Source: Larimichthys crocea
Lineage: Eukaryota; Chordata; Actinopteri; Sciaenidae
Assembly (NCBI RefSeq): GCF_000972845.2
Contig: NC_040018.1
Span: 6,681,035 to 6,745,034, forward strand
Reading direction: 5' to 3'
DNA length: 64,000 nucleotides
Under the pieces are notes generated by a model, which did no database searches, was not told the DNA's origin, and worked only from the letters and a program-made list of their open reading frames with translations. Position numbers and translations under genes: made by a program. Position 1 is the stretch's first letter. Every line of letters starts with the position of its first letter. Positions 1-13,237 of this stretch are shown piece after piece.

Positions 1-543
1 ATCCTTACAATTTAAAACTTACATGGTAATTTAAAATTCCAATTTGTACTTTCATTTTCCATCGAGTTACCTATAAAACACTACATGCAAATGTTTGGCT
101 ACTCATCTCGTGAACAAATTGAGTTAGTTACAGTACAAGCCTTAAAGAAAATGAAAGAGGAATGATTTCAGTACATAACACCACGTGAAGCCACAGCTTG
201 TTGCTTTTACATCTGCTTGTGTACAGATTAAACAAACGAGATGTAGCGTGTTAATTAGTTAGCTTTAGAGGTGTGGCTATGCATAATTTTAGACAAAAGT
301 GGTGTCGATCTTCTCAGCTAATGCTCGTAAAAAAAGATCAAGTTGGTATTTATATATATCCCAAAATGTAAAAGCATTTTAACGACCTTTCCATCCAATG
401 CAATAATGAACTTTGTCCATACCTCTAGTTCCAAATCAGTTGCTGGAAAGGCAATAAATGGAAGTCACACTGCGGTTACATACAATAATAGCATTAACTT
501 TATTTCATTTAGTGCTAACAGTTACAAACCAGAAAATGTACAG
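1..543. other. Gene-free left edge
   Basis: AT-rich sequence with no convincing exon. The short open stretch at 343-558 has no recognisable domain and no splice context. It could be 3' flank or 3' UTR of a neighbouring gene, since an AATAAA-like element occurs on the plus strand near 1290, but I cannot support a gene. Confidence 0.4.
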
Positions 544-1690
544 GCAGAACCAGTTTAATTACATAGTTTTATTCATTTATGAACTTTGTCATTTACTTTA
601 TCGATGAGGCAGCTTCAGGGTTGGTTCGTCTTTTCAGCCCAAAGCCAAAGAAAGATTTGTTCATGTGTTTAAATAGAACCTGAAGTGTGTATCGCGGGAA
701 TAACTGATTCTCTTTTAGTACTTTCAAGACTGATTTTTAAATGCTTAAATGACAGGTTTGCCGGAGCGACTGAGAGGCAGCTAAACAGGAATGTATGACG
801 TTCTATAATTTCTTAAACTGGAGAGCAAACATACTTTGATTCATATATTTGACTCACAATGAAGAAGCTGCATGCTCGCTTTATGTTGCTTTACATTATC
901 CATGTCTAAATTCATTCAAAATGTCTGGATGCTTGTTTACATTTTGTTTTACATGATAAAAAATTAAACCAAGCGTGCTCAAACAAAAACAAATATAAAA
1001 AAAAAAAAGCTCACTTCCAGAAGGGATGGAAGCTTTCTGTCTCATGCCTTCAGATGAAGTAGTCGTGTCTGTAAGACGCTGAAGTGAACCTAAAGTAGAC
1101 CCCTTGTTCCTCGGATGTTCATATTAATGTTGGAACGTGGAAACGTGGGACTGGTTTTTATGACACTGAGCTGAGTGTCTGTGATGACTTCCTTTACAGT
1201 TAATGAGCAGTCACCTGGCTCGGTCAAGAAATATACACGTGTACAGTAATATTAGCAATTTAATGTCATGTTTCCTTTTGTTCTAGATGTGAATAAAGTG
1301 TAAATACACTGTTTTCTTACAAACGATGCTGCTCTCGCGTCTGATTTTTTAAACTGTGTTACGTGATAAATAGATCGATAAAATCCAATTTCAATCGCAA
1401 ATTCTTGGTTGCGTTTTGTGAATATCTACAATAACTTTACATTAGGCAGAGTGGGTCACACACTCCAAAGTAATTCTTTTGGCACATGAGAGAAAATGTT
1501 ATAATTTCAAATGCATAACAAAAAGGCACAAAAGTTAACTATTTAACAGACCGCAACACAGTTATATTCAAATGATACTTTAGTATATTTGTAGCTAATC
1601 AGTGCCACACACATAAAATACTGTATATTTCATAATCTCTGTCACGTAAAGTATCACAAAGCAGACCTGATTGAACACACTATAAAAAAA
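544..1690 (+). repeat. Left arm of large inverted repeat
   Basis: The reverse complement of this segment reappears at 1763-2891 with only scattered small differences. The arm begins at the motif gcagaaccagtttaattaca (544-563) and ends in a short A run just before the 10-N gap. The arms are separated by 62 bases plus the Ns. The content is AT-rich and non-coding as far as I can read. Confidence 0.9.
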
Positions 1691-1752
1691 AGAATACCAC
1701 AAAAGAGCAACACAGACACTGAAAGACGTTAAACAAGTGACACGCAAGTAAT

Positions 1753-1762
1753 NNNNNNNNNN
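1753..1762. other. Assembly gap (10 N)
   Basis: Ten consecutive N at the centre of the inverted repeat. The sequence immediately to its right starts as the reverse complement of bases ending at 1690. Confidence 0.99.
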
Positions 1763-2891
1763 TTTTTTTATAGTGTGTTCAATCAGGTCTGCTTTGTGAT
1801 ACTTTACGTGACAGAGATTATGAAATATACAGTATTTTATGTGTGTGGCACTGATTAGCTACAAATATACTAAAGTATCATTTGAATATAACTGTGTTGC
1901 GGTCTGTTAAATAGTTAACTTTTGTGCCTTTTTGTTATGCATTTGAAATTATAACATTTTCTCTCATGTGCCAAAAGATTACTTTGGAGTGTGTGACCCA
2001 CTCTGCCTAATGTAAAGTTATTGTAGTATTCAAAAACCAAGAACCAAGAATTTGCGATTGAAATTGGATTTTATCGATCTTTTTCACGTAACACAGTTTA
2101 AAAAATCCGACACGAGAGCAGCATCGTTTGTAAGAAAACAGTGTATTTACACTTTATTCACATCTAGACAAAAGGAAACACGACATTAAATTGCTAATAT
2201 TACTGTACACGTGTATATTTCTTGACCGAGCCAGGTGACTGCTCATTAACTGTAAGGAAGTCATCACAGACACTCAGCTCAGTGTCATAAAAACCAGTCC
2301 CACGTTTCCACGTTCCAACATTATATGAACATCCGAGGAACAAGGGTCTACTTTAGGTTCACTTCAGCGTCTTACAGACACGACTACTTCATCTGAAGGC
2401 ATGAGACAGAAAGCTTCCATCCCTTCTGGAAGTGGCTTTTTTTTTTAATATTTGTTTTTGTTTGAGCACGCTTGGTTTAATTTTTTAACATGTAAAACAA
2501 AATGTAAACAAGCATCCAGACCTTTTGAATGAATTTAGACTGGATAATGTAAGCAACATAAAGCGAGCATGCAGCTTCTTCATTGTGAGTCAAATATATG
2601 AATCAAAGTATGTTTGCTCTCCAGTTTAAGAAATTATAACGTCTACATTCCTGTTTAGCTGCCTCTCAGTCGCTCCGGCAAACCTGTCATTTAAGCATTT
2701 AAAAATCAGTCTTGAAAGTACTAAGAGAATCCGTATTTCCCGCGCTACACACTTCAGGTTCTATTTAAACACATGAACAAATCTTTCTTTGGCTTTGGGC
2801 TGAAAGACGAACCAACCCTGAAGCTGCCTCATCGATAAAGTAAATGACAAAGTTATAAATGAATAAAACTATGTAATTAAACTGGTTCTGC
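1763..2891 (-). repeat. Right arm of large inverted repeat
   Basis: Reverse complement of 544-1690 with scattered mismatches and small indels, for example around 2016-2110 versus 1370-1440. It ends abruptly at 2891, where a direct copy of 1624-1752 begins. Confidence 0.9.
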
Positions 2892-3020
2892 TATATTTCA
2901 TAATCTCTGTCACGTAAAGTATCACAAAGCAGACCTGATTGAACACACTATAAAAAAAAGAATACCACAAAAGAGCAACACAGACACTGAAAGACGTTAA
3001 ACAAGTGAAACAAGTAATGT
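2892..3020 (+). repeat. Direct repeat of 1624-1752
   Basis: Starts with tatatttcataatctctg and follows 1624-1752 nearly base for base, including the A run and the tract ending at aaacaagtga. It then continues into unique sequence at the position where 1752 is cut by the gap. This suggests the contig end before the gap should join here. Confidence 0.85.
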
Positions 3021-3040
3021 GTTACAGTTTAAGCTTATTT

Positions 3041-3062
3041 TATATATATATATATATATATA
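3041..3062. repeat. (TA)n microsatellite
   Basis: Uninterrupted TA dinucleotide tract of about 10 units. Confidence 0.9.
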
Positions 3063-3339
3063 CATTGTGAAGCAATATGTTGTTACTATATCTCGAGTTA
3101 AAACTAAAAGAAAAATCCACCTCTTAAACCCAAATTGTAGACATTAGACATTAGGCAATTAGCTGCAGTTACGTGTGCCGTTTTAAAGATAATTAAAGGT
3201 GATAACAAAGTTAATCTCTTACAATTTAATTAAAAATAAATAAATATCTGTATGAAAGAACCTGAAGCAATTCAGGTATTCATTAAATGTATTATTCACT
3301 TTTTATTGACAATTTCTGAATGAGTTGTAGCCAATGCTT

Positions 3340-3475
3340 AAGTGTCAAAAACTGCAGTTTCCCTAACGTCCACTTGAGGCTGGCTCCAGAATGAGTCGCC
3401 TCCATGATAAAATGTCCAACTTCACAGCAGAAATAAACGTGTTTACAGCCCGGTACAAAAAAATGTTGGTTTTAA
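3340..3475 (+). repeat. Interspersed repeat family A, short copy
   Basis: Contains the family core cgtccacttgaggctggctc followed by the cagaaataaac and tttacagcc blocks. These are shared with the copies at 22.8 kb and 24.7 kb and, in reverse, 44.2 kb. From general experience this unit is abundant in percomorph genomes. The class is not determined from sequence; no coding capacity is seen. Confidence 0.7.
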
Positions 3476-3771
3476 AACATTGTAACATTGTAATTGTTTC
3501 TGCTGAGCTGCTGGGAATATCTGGATGAGTTTGGTGCAATCCATCTCCAGAAATAAGGTGGATTTTTCCTTTAAGTTTACACACACACAAAAATACAATA
3601 ATTATAAAAACAAAATTTAAATGATAGCTGTGGAAAAACAGCAATAACAAAAAGGCCATTTCAGTCAATGTTCTTCTCTTTGGTATGTGTTTAAAGGTGG
3701 GCACACGCATCCACCTAAAGTGCTCTATATGGTACAGTAAGCTGGTCAGGCTTTTAAATAAACATGGAGTC

Positions 3772-3797
3772 TTTATTTTTTATTTATTTATTTATTT
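3772..3797 (-). terminator. adamtsl5: adamtsl5 poly(A) signal cluster
   Basis: On the minus strand this A/T tract carries several overlapping AATAAA hexamers (tttatt on the plus strand at 3772-3777 and again in the following attta run). It lies about 185-205 bases past the adamtsl5 stop codon. It is the first signal cluster after the stop, so a short 3' UTR of about 200 bases is inferred. Confidence 0.6.
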
Positions 3798-3978
3798 TGG
3801 TGTTTCTTAATGTGGCGAGTTTCAAATGAAGTCGATGATCCAACGGTCATTTCTCTCCAGTGACGCCACCGTGGAACTCATTAGACCATCACATGGATCA
3901 CATGGAGTCTGATGATGTTTTGAAGGTCCAGAAATGAAAACGTGGGAAGTAAATAAAGTTTCATTCTCTGATGCATGC

Positions 3979-4313
3979 TCATCCCCTCAGCTCTGCCGGC
4001 TGTTTTGGTCCTCTGTTGCTGCAGAGTCTTCCGAGCGGTCGCAGCAGTTCATCCTCTCTGGGTCTGTATGGCACCACGTAGCTGTCCTCCTCCATCAGGA
4101 TTCGGTTTAGCGTGTGCTCATAGTTAATGTGACGACGCACCATCATTATATACTGTCTCCCCTCCTCCATGTGGGGGCAGTCACACACATTAGGGGCCCA
4201 CAAGAACTCCCGATGCTCCAGGCGGAAGCCGTTGCGGTACGTGTGGATGATCTGGACGTCATAACGCGTCTCCTTGCCTCTGTACAGCTTCCCAAGGACT
4301 TTGCCTCGGAAAA
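3979..4313 (-). CDS. adamtsl5: adamtsl5 exon 13: main part of NTR domain, stop
   Basis: The acceptor ...cttgtcag at 4316-4314 is followed by a split codon and the NTR motifs [14 protein letters not shown], then [17 protein letters not shown]. The stop codon TGA is at 3981-3979. The C-x-C pair and the GRQYIMM strand are typical of netrin-like modules. The extreme C-terminus ends in an Arg/Pro-rich tail with one more Cys (LCSNRG). Residues about 446-556. Confidence 0.93.
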
Positions 4314-7300
4314 CTGACAAGAAGCAGAGATAAATTAATACATATATTCATTTACATTAATGTCAAAGCGTCACCAGCAAAGATTCAGACTTACCAAAGT
4401 CCTTCTGGCAATATTGTCTCTGGCGTTCTCTCCGACCTTTAACCCGCTGACATTTTCCACAATGCCCTGCACAACAAACATATATAAACATAATACAGTC
4501 ATGATTTAAGGACGTTACATACCTTACAACCTTGACATGTTGGGAAACATGCATGCTTGCTTTCTTATTGGGAGTTAACTGAACATGGATGTATTAAGAA
4601 AACTGGACATAGTGCTGTCACTTGGCCTTGCCGCCAATTTGTCTACGAGTTCTGCGTCCATGTGTCTGAATCACTGTCAACATCTAAGATTTGATCACAG
4701 ATTCAAATAGGCCTGGTTGGAGTAACTACCATGCCAATCATAGTTTTTAGGCAGGATTAAGAACGAGGAATAGCCATGGAAAAAGTTCTGAGATTGACAC
4801 GACAATACAGCATGTTTTGACCTTATAGTGGCGCTAGTGGCAAAATCAGAGGATCACCAAAGTCAGTAAGAGTCATCTTCTGAAGAACATGAACGTCTGT
4901 ACAAGATTTCATAGCAATCCATCCAATAGTTGTTGAGATATTTCAAACTAAAGTGGCATATTTCAAGCTCAAACAAAACATACTGTTAGACATTAAATCA
5001 AAGTTACAGTAACAAAGCTGAGGTAGTCTGAAACACGATCGATCGATCAAGTTTTTCTGACTACAGACAACTGCTTCAAGAAGATTATTAATACCATAGT
5101 CAATGCCAACTGGTCCCAAACAGAGAACTACTAACATGAACATGATGTCAGAAGAATGGAAATGAAATGGAAATTCAGTGTGAATATCAGGCTGCAGATG
5201 TATCTCCAGATGTTTTGCATCTGGATACAGGAAACAGAGAGAAACAGGAAGCCAAGCTCCATAAAGGCACCTTCGAACAACTCCTAATCTTATTTACACA
5301 TTCTACTGTTTGTCAGCGTATTCACCTCTAGAAATAAGAATTAGCTCACAGACTGGAGCTACTGACCATCAAACATCTAAAAAGAAGTCCTGTCCTTGAC
5401 AAAGTGTGGCGTTACTGAACACGCATATGAAACCCAAGGAGCAAGAAGCAAGCAAATTTCCTAAAATAAATAAGCATGAGTCGGCCATGATTTGTTGTTG
5501 GAAATGGTGAACGTACTTCCAGGTGAAGGCTGAGGCAGAAGGTTCCTGTGGTTCTCCTCACGCTCCAGGCGGGGCAGGATGGGCTGATGATGGCGGTTGT
5601 GATGGGGAGATTGGCGTGGCGGCTTCACAGGCCTTAAAACTGACAGACACAAGCAACACAATGTTGGTTAAAAAGATTCTCAGCAAGTTTAATTTTAATG
5701 AATGTCTTGTATTTGAAAAATTCTACTAGGCAACAACGGCAAACGTCAAGTAGAAGAATGTCTTCTTCAGCACTGGATGGTAAAAAATGTCTTTCATGTT
5801 GTGTCCTGGATAAAAATATATCACTTTTAGTTTCTGCAATTACAAGTCTCCTGGATTAAGTTAGTTGACATATATTAACATCAGTACCAGAGAGTAACTC
5901 AGAGCATCTTCTGTCAAGAATAAAGTGAATAAAACGCAGGCACATTTCAGCTCATGATGTTGCACAACGAACCAGAGGAAACACTCAGTTCTTTGTTTTG
6001 ATCTCAAAATGCCTGGGGTGTGTACACAGTCCAATTTCACATGAAAATGGCTTTATTAAACAAATATTCATGCGATTCTCTTGGAAATTATGTCCAAACC
6101 CAGCGTCTGGAAAGTTCAGCTCGTTGCCTAAACAATCAACACACCGTTCCATTCCTGCAAGCAAACAGCAAAACAAGAGTCAGATTGTGTTTGGCACGAC
6201 GCCATCAGCTGGAAAACCTTTCCAGAGAGAGGCTATTTGCATTTATTGCACTATTGGATAGAGCCTGACAGAAAGCACAAGTCCTCGGGCCGTGTGCAGA
6301 TTTCCATGTGAATGTGCACACATAGGGAGGGAGATCGAGCACATGTGTACTGCAGGCTTATCATGCGAGATAAACTAGCTGCATTCCTCGGCTTCAGCAA
6401 CCAGGTCAGCCCTCAGATAAACACTTTTAAATCAAATGAAGCCTGAGGAAAGATTTCTTTTCTAACGCCGTCGCCCACCACACAGGTGTTTTCACTTATT
6501 GCGCCTGATTGGATCAGGACTTTACAGGCGTGTACAGACCGTGATTGATTAAGATTCCCCGCTCATTCTCCTGTTAGTTTGTTGCACCTGTTAGCTTTGG
6601 ACAACTTCCTTAACCACTCCTATTAGGCCGTGACAGAAAACACCTGTGAGGGTGATTGAGATCAGTGAATCCGGACTTCATTTTAGTAGTTTTGCTCCAG
6701 TTAAAATAAGAATTTCACAATGCTGCACAATAAAACATATTGGCTCTCTCTTAGAGGAATCGTTCATCCTGAAATTACAAGCTCAGTCATCATCTTCTAA
6801 ACATGTCAGCTCAACCTCCATTAAAAGATATAAGAAAGCCAAGCACAAGAGTTATTTTGAGAATTTCTATCCGCAAACCGAATCAGATCTATCCGATTAC
6901 TCCAAGCGCTCCAGGTGCAGCTTCTCCGTGCTCTTGCTGCATTATCTCAGCGCTTTAAACAGCATCCAAAGCCAGTATCCCTCATTACCTCCTAATATTT
7001 CAAGCAGTACTTCTCTACTGGCAGAGGGGCTGTTCTGCTACCGTTGCGTGACTGCTGGCTTGTTGTAGATAAAGCCAATGAGGAACATCTTGGGCATAAT
7101 GTGTAAATACTGGATTTTTTGGACCACCGGTGCAAGCTACAAATTGGCTTTATTATGATACCATTGTAATGACGTCAGTAATTGCTCAGATCTGGAAACA
7201 GCTACAGTTACAGAGTCAGATGGGACAAGATGTCAGAAAGCATAGCCAGATTACCTAATTCACTTTCTGAACTGAAAATTACATTAGTAATCACTCCTCA

Positions 7301-9648
7301 GCGAGGCAAAGTGTTCACACACAGTGACGGTAAGTAGTTTGTTCACAACCATGCTCGAGTTTCTTGTCCAGTCAGACGTCTTTTGATGATGTTGATGATC
7401 TTTTTATGGACGTTTATCTGTTTTAAAGTTAACAGAGGCTTCATAGCTTCAGGTGTTTGAAAGAACACTGAGAAACTACGAGGCCTACCTGTGTTTTAGC
7501 TAGTGCTAGAGGCAAAACTTACACCAATGGGATCGGGTGGTGACAGGAGGAGCCCGGGTGGTGGTGGTGCTGGTGGTAGTAGTGGCGGTTGTAGTGGCTG
7601 GTTGATCCCAGGGGAGGTAGTTGGCAGTGTGGTGAGCTTGACGCAGTGGACTCCTCCTCCCATGGTAGAGGTCATACTGGTCCGGTGGCAACCAGTACTC
7701 ATACTCGATACCTGGGTTTCTGTCTGTCGCCAACACCTGTACAGAAGGACGGCATGGAAACATCTAGTCTAGCCTGGAAAGGTGTTGAATATTTTGCAAG
7801 TGCATGCATCAACATTTAGATAATACTGAAGTGAAATCACATAAATCATGTTTAGTTTGTTTGATTTGACTTTTTCTGCAGCAGAGCAGCTTTTATGCAA
7901 CACATAGAGTTTTATATTAACTATATTTTCTGTAGACAATAAAACGACTGATAGCACTGTTCTGGAGCTTTCGATCGTACCGTATCTAATATTACATCTT
8001 ATAGTAGGGATGTCCTAATGAAGTTTTTTCTCTCCAATCCCAAACCGAGTCCTTAAATACTGCTGATACCAAATCTGATACTTGTATTCACCTAAATATG
8101 CATCTACTTTATCCAAATGGAGGTCCTGTACCAAAACTATAAAATTAATCTTTAACTGTTGATGTTGTATGAATGAAAGCTTAACTGGGTGATTATATTA
8201 AACTGGATCCTGAATATGACTCTTAAAACTGAATTTTTTAGAGGACTGGTACTAGGGTCCATCGCCTACATTTCGTTAAATATTATAGGCCTATAATATT
8301 CCATGTAGCCTTGTAATCCTTACAGTTAGGGTTACAACTTAACAATAACTCTGAAGGCATGGGAATTGATAAATTACACATGAATTGCTTACCCTGTGCC
8401 TTATAAAGTATGAAGTAAAGGCTGTCGAAACCCTTAATGATCAGGGTTAACCACTAGCCCTTAAGACTGTGTTAGGGTAAAGGCAATAACCTGAACACCA
8501 ATCACCAAGGAAGTCATGAGTACTCGCTATGAAAGAGTCGGAGGATGCCTACAACTCCCATCAGGCTTTTATAGAAGTCAGACCAGCAGACTGATGTTCT
8601 TAGAGGAAGCAATAACTAACAGCTGTTTGGTAGCGGTTGGTCTGTTTGCGAAATACCTGAATGTAAGCAATAAATCATTTATCCAAACCTGATGTTTTAC
8701 TGGCTCTTACTCGTGAAATGCCTAACAATGAGCCAAATAACTTTATTTCAACAGTGTATTGCACAATGAAGGAGAGTAGAGTGTCTCTATCTTTTAGCAG
8801 CTTTGGTGATTGTCTGGCTCAATGGTGCCAGAATGTTTGGTTATGATTTACCAGAATGGCCTCAAAAATAGACATTTTGCAGGCGAAACTAAAGACTAAG
8901 ACTAAACTGTCCTTTTCTGGCATCTTCTCACCATTAGATGAAGGTCTTCCCGGGTGGGTCCCGGTACCTCGAAGCTCTCAAAGGTGTCCGCTGAGCGTCG
9001 GTAAAGCAGCTTCGTCCCGGCTACGTTGTACTCGCCTGGGATGCTGATCTTCCAGTTACCGTTGATCACAAACTGGGAGCGTCCGTTCTGGAGGGCTGGA
9101 TGAGGGAGGAAGGTAAAGTTTGGTGTTTTTCAGTTATGATACGTGAGTCAAATATTTCCAAATGTGAACAATATAAGTGGGTCATGTTGAGGTGAAGGCA
9201 GGCTGTCACAAGCAGGCTATATATGGCAGTACTGGGAGAGGGGATTTTCCATGACATGAAATGGAAACAAGTACCTTCACCTGCTTTGCCCAGTGTGGTC
9301 AGATAAAGCCTTTATGAGCCTCTCTTTCAAGACTACAGTGTGTGCCATTTTGGGGGCGGGGGGGGCTGTTTTATTTTGGTCTCATAAACAAGGATGGGAA
9401 TAGATGCCCTTGGTTATTAAGTTGCCTGGTAAACACACACAGTAGGTCCAGATACCAGATGGGACTGCTGAGCCCCTCCTGTCTCTGTGGAGAGGGAGTA
9501 ATAACAAATGTAGGAATTAATTTAAAGCGCCTGATTAACACCGACTGCAGTCATGGAGCCAGTGACGCAAACTCGGTCTTCTTGGAGAAAGCTGAAACTG
9601 ATATACACAGCAGGCCAGGAGTCCTGTGTGTGTGTGTGTGTGTTTGTG

Positions 9649-9699
<51 letters not shown>

Positions 9700-12600
9700 C
9701 GGGCTAAATCTTACCTAGATAATTCCTGCTGTTATCGGTGACTCGGATATGAGTGGCTCCAGCTGGTATCATGGCCACTTCGTTGTACCCAAAAGGTCCG
9801 CCTGGCAAACAGAGACACTCAGAGGCTTAGCTTTTTCTTAACTACTTCTCATGATTAAAGGAAAAGTCAGTTTTTTTTACAACCTTGGAAACACGTGCTG
9901 CTCTAAAAAAAAAAAAAAAAAAACAGCTTTATGAGAAATAAAAGAGGCCATAAAGAGAAAAACCTCAGATGGCTTTTAAAGTTAAAGTTATTAGGCTCTA
10001 AATGAAAGGGAACATTAAACATCAGTAACACATAATCTCTTATATCCCTTATAATTCTGGTTCAACCTGCAGGGTGACTCGATCCCAGTGTTTTGTTTAC
10101 GCTGGGACACTATGATGTGACTTAAAGCTACTTAGAGGTCAAACAGAATGAGAAATGATGTATACAGTATAACGTAAAGTCAAACTTTATGTTCCCATCA
10201 AGGGAAATTTAGTCACAGTGAGAAACTATTTCATGTCTCTGTTGTTGAAGGGGCACTCAACCGATGTGACATGTCAAAGTTATCTTACTAGTCACAGGGA
10301 GGACTACACGGCCTGTAACGAACAGCTGTTCCCTGTCTCCTGTTTTAAGGGTATTGCTTGATGTGACATGCATTTACCAAGCTGGGAGGATCTAAAGGCT
10401 TGTCTATACAGGAGGCCTTTCAGACATAGATTTTAAATCATCAGTCTCACATTCATCTGACGGAACAGTTACTATAGATGTTTCCAATTTTAGTCGACAC
10501 AGTTTAAGTCTTTTATGCATATAATTACAGTAATTGTGACTCAGCATGCAGGGTTTGTGTTGACCTTGACTCATATTGACCAAAAGTCCTCATATCTTGC
10601 ATATCTGCATCGATATTAAAAAAAAAAAAAAAAAGACTAAACCACTGGCGTACCACCTTAAAAGAACTATTTTAGTCCAGTGTGTAAGATCTAGGAGGGT
10701 CCATTGATAAAATATGGTGGAAATATAACATAATGTTCAGAAGTATCTTTTTATTAGGGTATGATCACATGAAAATAAGAATCGTTATGTGTTTGTTACC
10801 TTAAAATAAGAGAGAGAACAGGTTCTCTTTCAGAGAGTCTGCCATATTACACCACCATATTTCTACAGTGGCCCAAAATGGACAAACTAGCTGTAGATAG
10901 GACCTTTTGCATTTTGAATGAGTTTTGCAGCACCGTAGGTTCCCGTACAGCGAGGGATATTCAGTTGGTTGCAATCTGCAACCTCACCACTAGATGATGA
11001 CTTGCCTTATTTCTTTGACTGGACTCCACGAAGATGCTGTTTCCAGCTGAGTGCTCATGTCCGATACCTCTACAATGAGTAATGTTACACTTTTTGTCAA
11101 AGCGTAAATCAATAATTGGTGGACTTGGCTCATGGCATCACCTAAGGTGGATAGTCCAACATTCATAGAAAAAAAGAGGCAGTGGCAACAAGCTCTATTA
11201 GTTTAAAGTTTTAAGCAATTATGTCAGTGTTCTTGTGTGAGGTTTCCTGGCATTGTGACCTTTAAAGAAACATCTTTTAAATGAGATGACGAGATTTTAA
11301 TTCTAATTTTTAAGACACTTTGAGTCAATTTTTTTTTAAACTGATGCATTGATGAATGATTTGTGAAAAGTTGTGGATACATTCCAACAACAAAACATTT
11401 GACAGGTCGTACTATGCACTTTATATCCAGGGTTAATCTTTGAATAGCACACTAAATCATTTTTTAGCAATCAGTAACTGACAGGTAATCAGTAACTCAA
11501 ATAATTTGGATGAGATAATTATGTTCTTTTGAGGAGATCGTGCCAAACACTGTTACAAAGTCTTGATTGTCATTATAAAACAATCAAAATCTATGATGTC
11601 TGTAATGACTAACTATGATTAATGGATCTGTTTACGAGCACAAAGAGAGACGATTTATGAATGAGCTGAAGTCATGACCATTCATTGCACAACGATATTT
11701 CACTCCTGAATCAAAACAAAAAGAGGCTGGGACAGCTCTATGGTTCCCCTGCTGCTCCGGAGTAAAAAGTAGCCGCAGGATGAACTCCATTCATTACAGT
11801 CTCTGAAGAGCACGTAACTTTGGTTGCCCCTGCTTACCCCGTTTAAGAGAGAAACTATGCACAAGGTTCGTCTGCTTCATTAGCTATATGAAGATGTAGA
11901 GTTGCGATGGAGGAAATGTCAGAGTCACAGACGGGCAGTGATGAGCTCGAGGCCATCACCGTCTGACCTTGTGAGGAGCCGTTCTTTGCCACCACCCTCC
12001 ATCAGTTTTCTCTCCATTGGGAAACGCAGCTGCGAGAGGAGAGAAAACCTCCCAAGGCCGTTGAGTCGCCCAAACAAAGCGGCCATTATCAGCCTGTTTT
12101 CTTCTTGCTCATTCTGAGTCATTATGGTCAGCACTCGGCTCTGCCTACTCAGAGCTGTGTGAGGAAGCCACTGTCTTAGAGTTGATTCCCGAGCCAAGTC
12201 GTATGGCAGAGGTGTTTCCGTGCCCATGATGTGTTCAATCCCACAATTTGACTCAATTCTCAGAAGAGGGCAACACAGGATCTAAAAGAGGTCTTTGTCC
12301 TGTCTTGATCACACCTTATTCACTTTTCTTTACCTTCTACATCATTGCCAACATTGTGCTGTCCAATCACAGTCGGAATGCTTATTTGCTCTGTTGACTG
12401 TTAGAAACCGAAAAACCCAAAGTAGGTTCACCAATAGGGGTCCCCTTCCAGTGGAGAAAGTATGATAGGGGTGTTGTTAGACTAGTGAAACCCTGATGAA
12501 GTGCCCTCTTGGGTGCTGTTCCAATGAACAAAATGTGGTAAACTGCCCTCTAGAGTGCCCTTCCTGTGGAGAAAACATAATAAAGAGCCCACTAAGGTGC

Positions 12601-13198
12601 CCTTTTTAGTGGAGAAAGCACAGTAAACTGCCCTCTAGAGTGCTGTTCCAGTGGAGAAAGTTGTTTATTGGACTTGGTAACCTGTCCAGTTTGATTTAAA
12701 GTTTTTTTCTACAGGTATGTCCTTCCTATTTTTATCTTCTTTTTGATCATTTTCTTTCTTTTGAAAGGGGATATATGGAGAAACCTGCAGATTCTGACCT
12801 TCCCCCAACATGTTTCCTATGAACAGCATGTTGGCCTTTGAACTGCAGATACCGATGCAGGTAGAAAAAGTTTTTATGGCATCAAGCCAAAGTGTCATTG
12901 ACTTTGAGCCTGGAGAACTCTGTGTTCTTCCTCCTCCTTCCTGAAATCTTAACGACTGTAATTTCGGAGGACCTGTTGTTAACTGAATTTATTCCTTGAT
13001 GGCAGCCAACAGGTTTTGTTTGGCAAAAGTGTTACTGTGGTTAATGTGCACTTTATCAGAGAACAATAACCTTTTTGACTCAACCTGATTGACTAATAAC
13101 ACTTGGGAGGGAAAACACAAAGTAGGACTGGAATTATCCCCAGATCGTGTTGGCCTGAAACTGCTGCAATTGATTCCTCGTGGAGATAATATGACCAT

Positions 13199-13237
<39 letters not shown>

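Noticed and set aside
1288..1294. Plus-strand AATAAA as the 3' end of a gene to the left
   Set aside because: No coding exon is visible in 1-1280, and the region is part of the suspect inverted repeat.
6646..7068. Plus-strand 140-residue open stretch as a gene
   Set aside because: It lies antisense in adamtsl5 intron 10, has no domain or splice context, and has the composition of random DNA.
9342..9707. 121-residue plus-strand frame
   Set aside because: Its 3' third is translated TG microsatellite (alternating Cys/Val) and it is antisense to intron 8.
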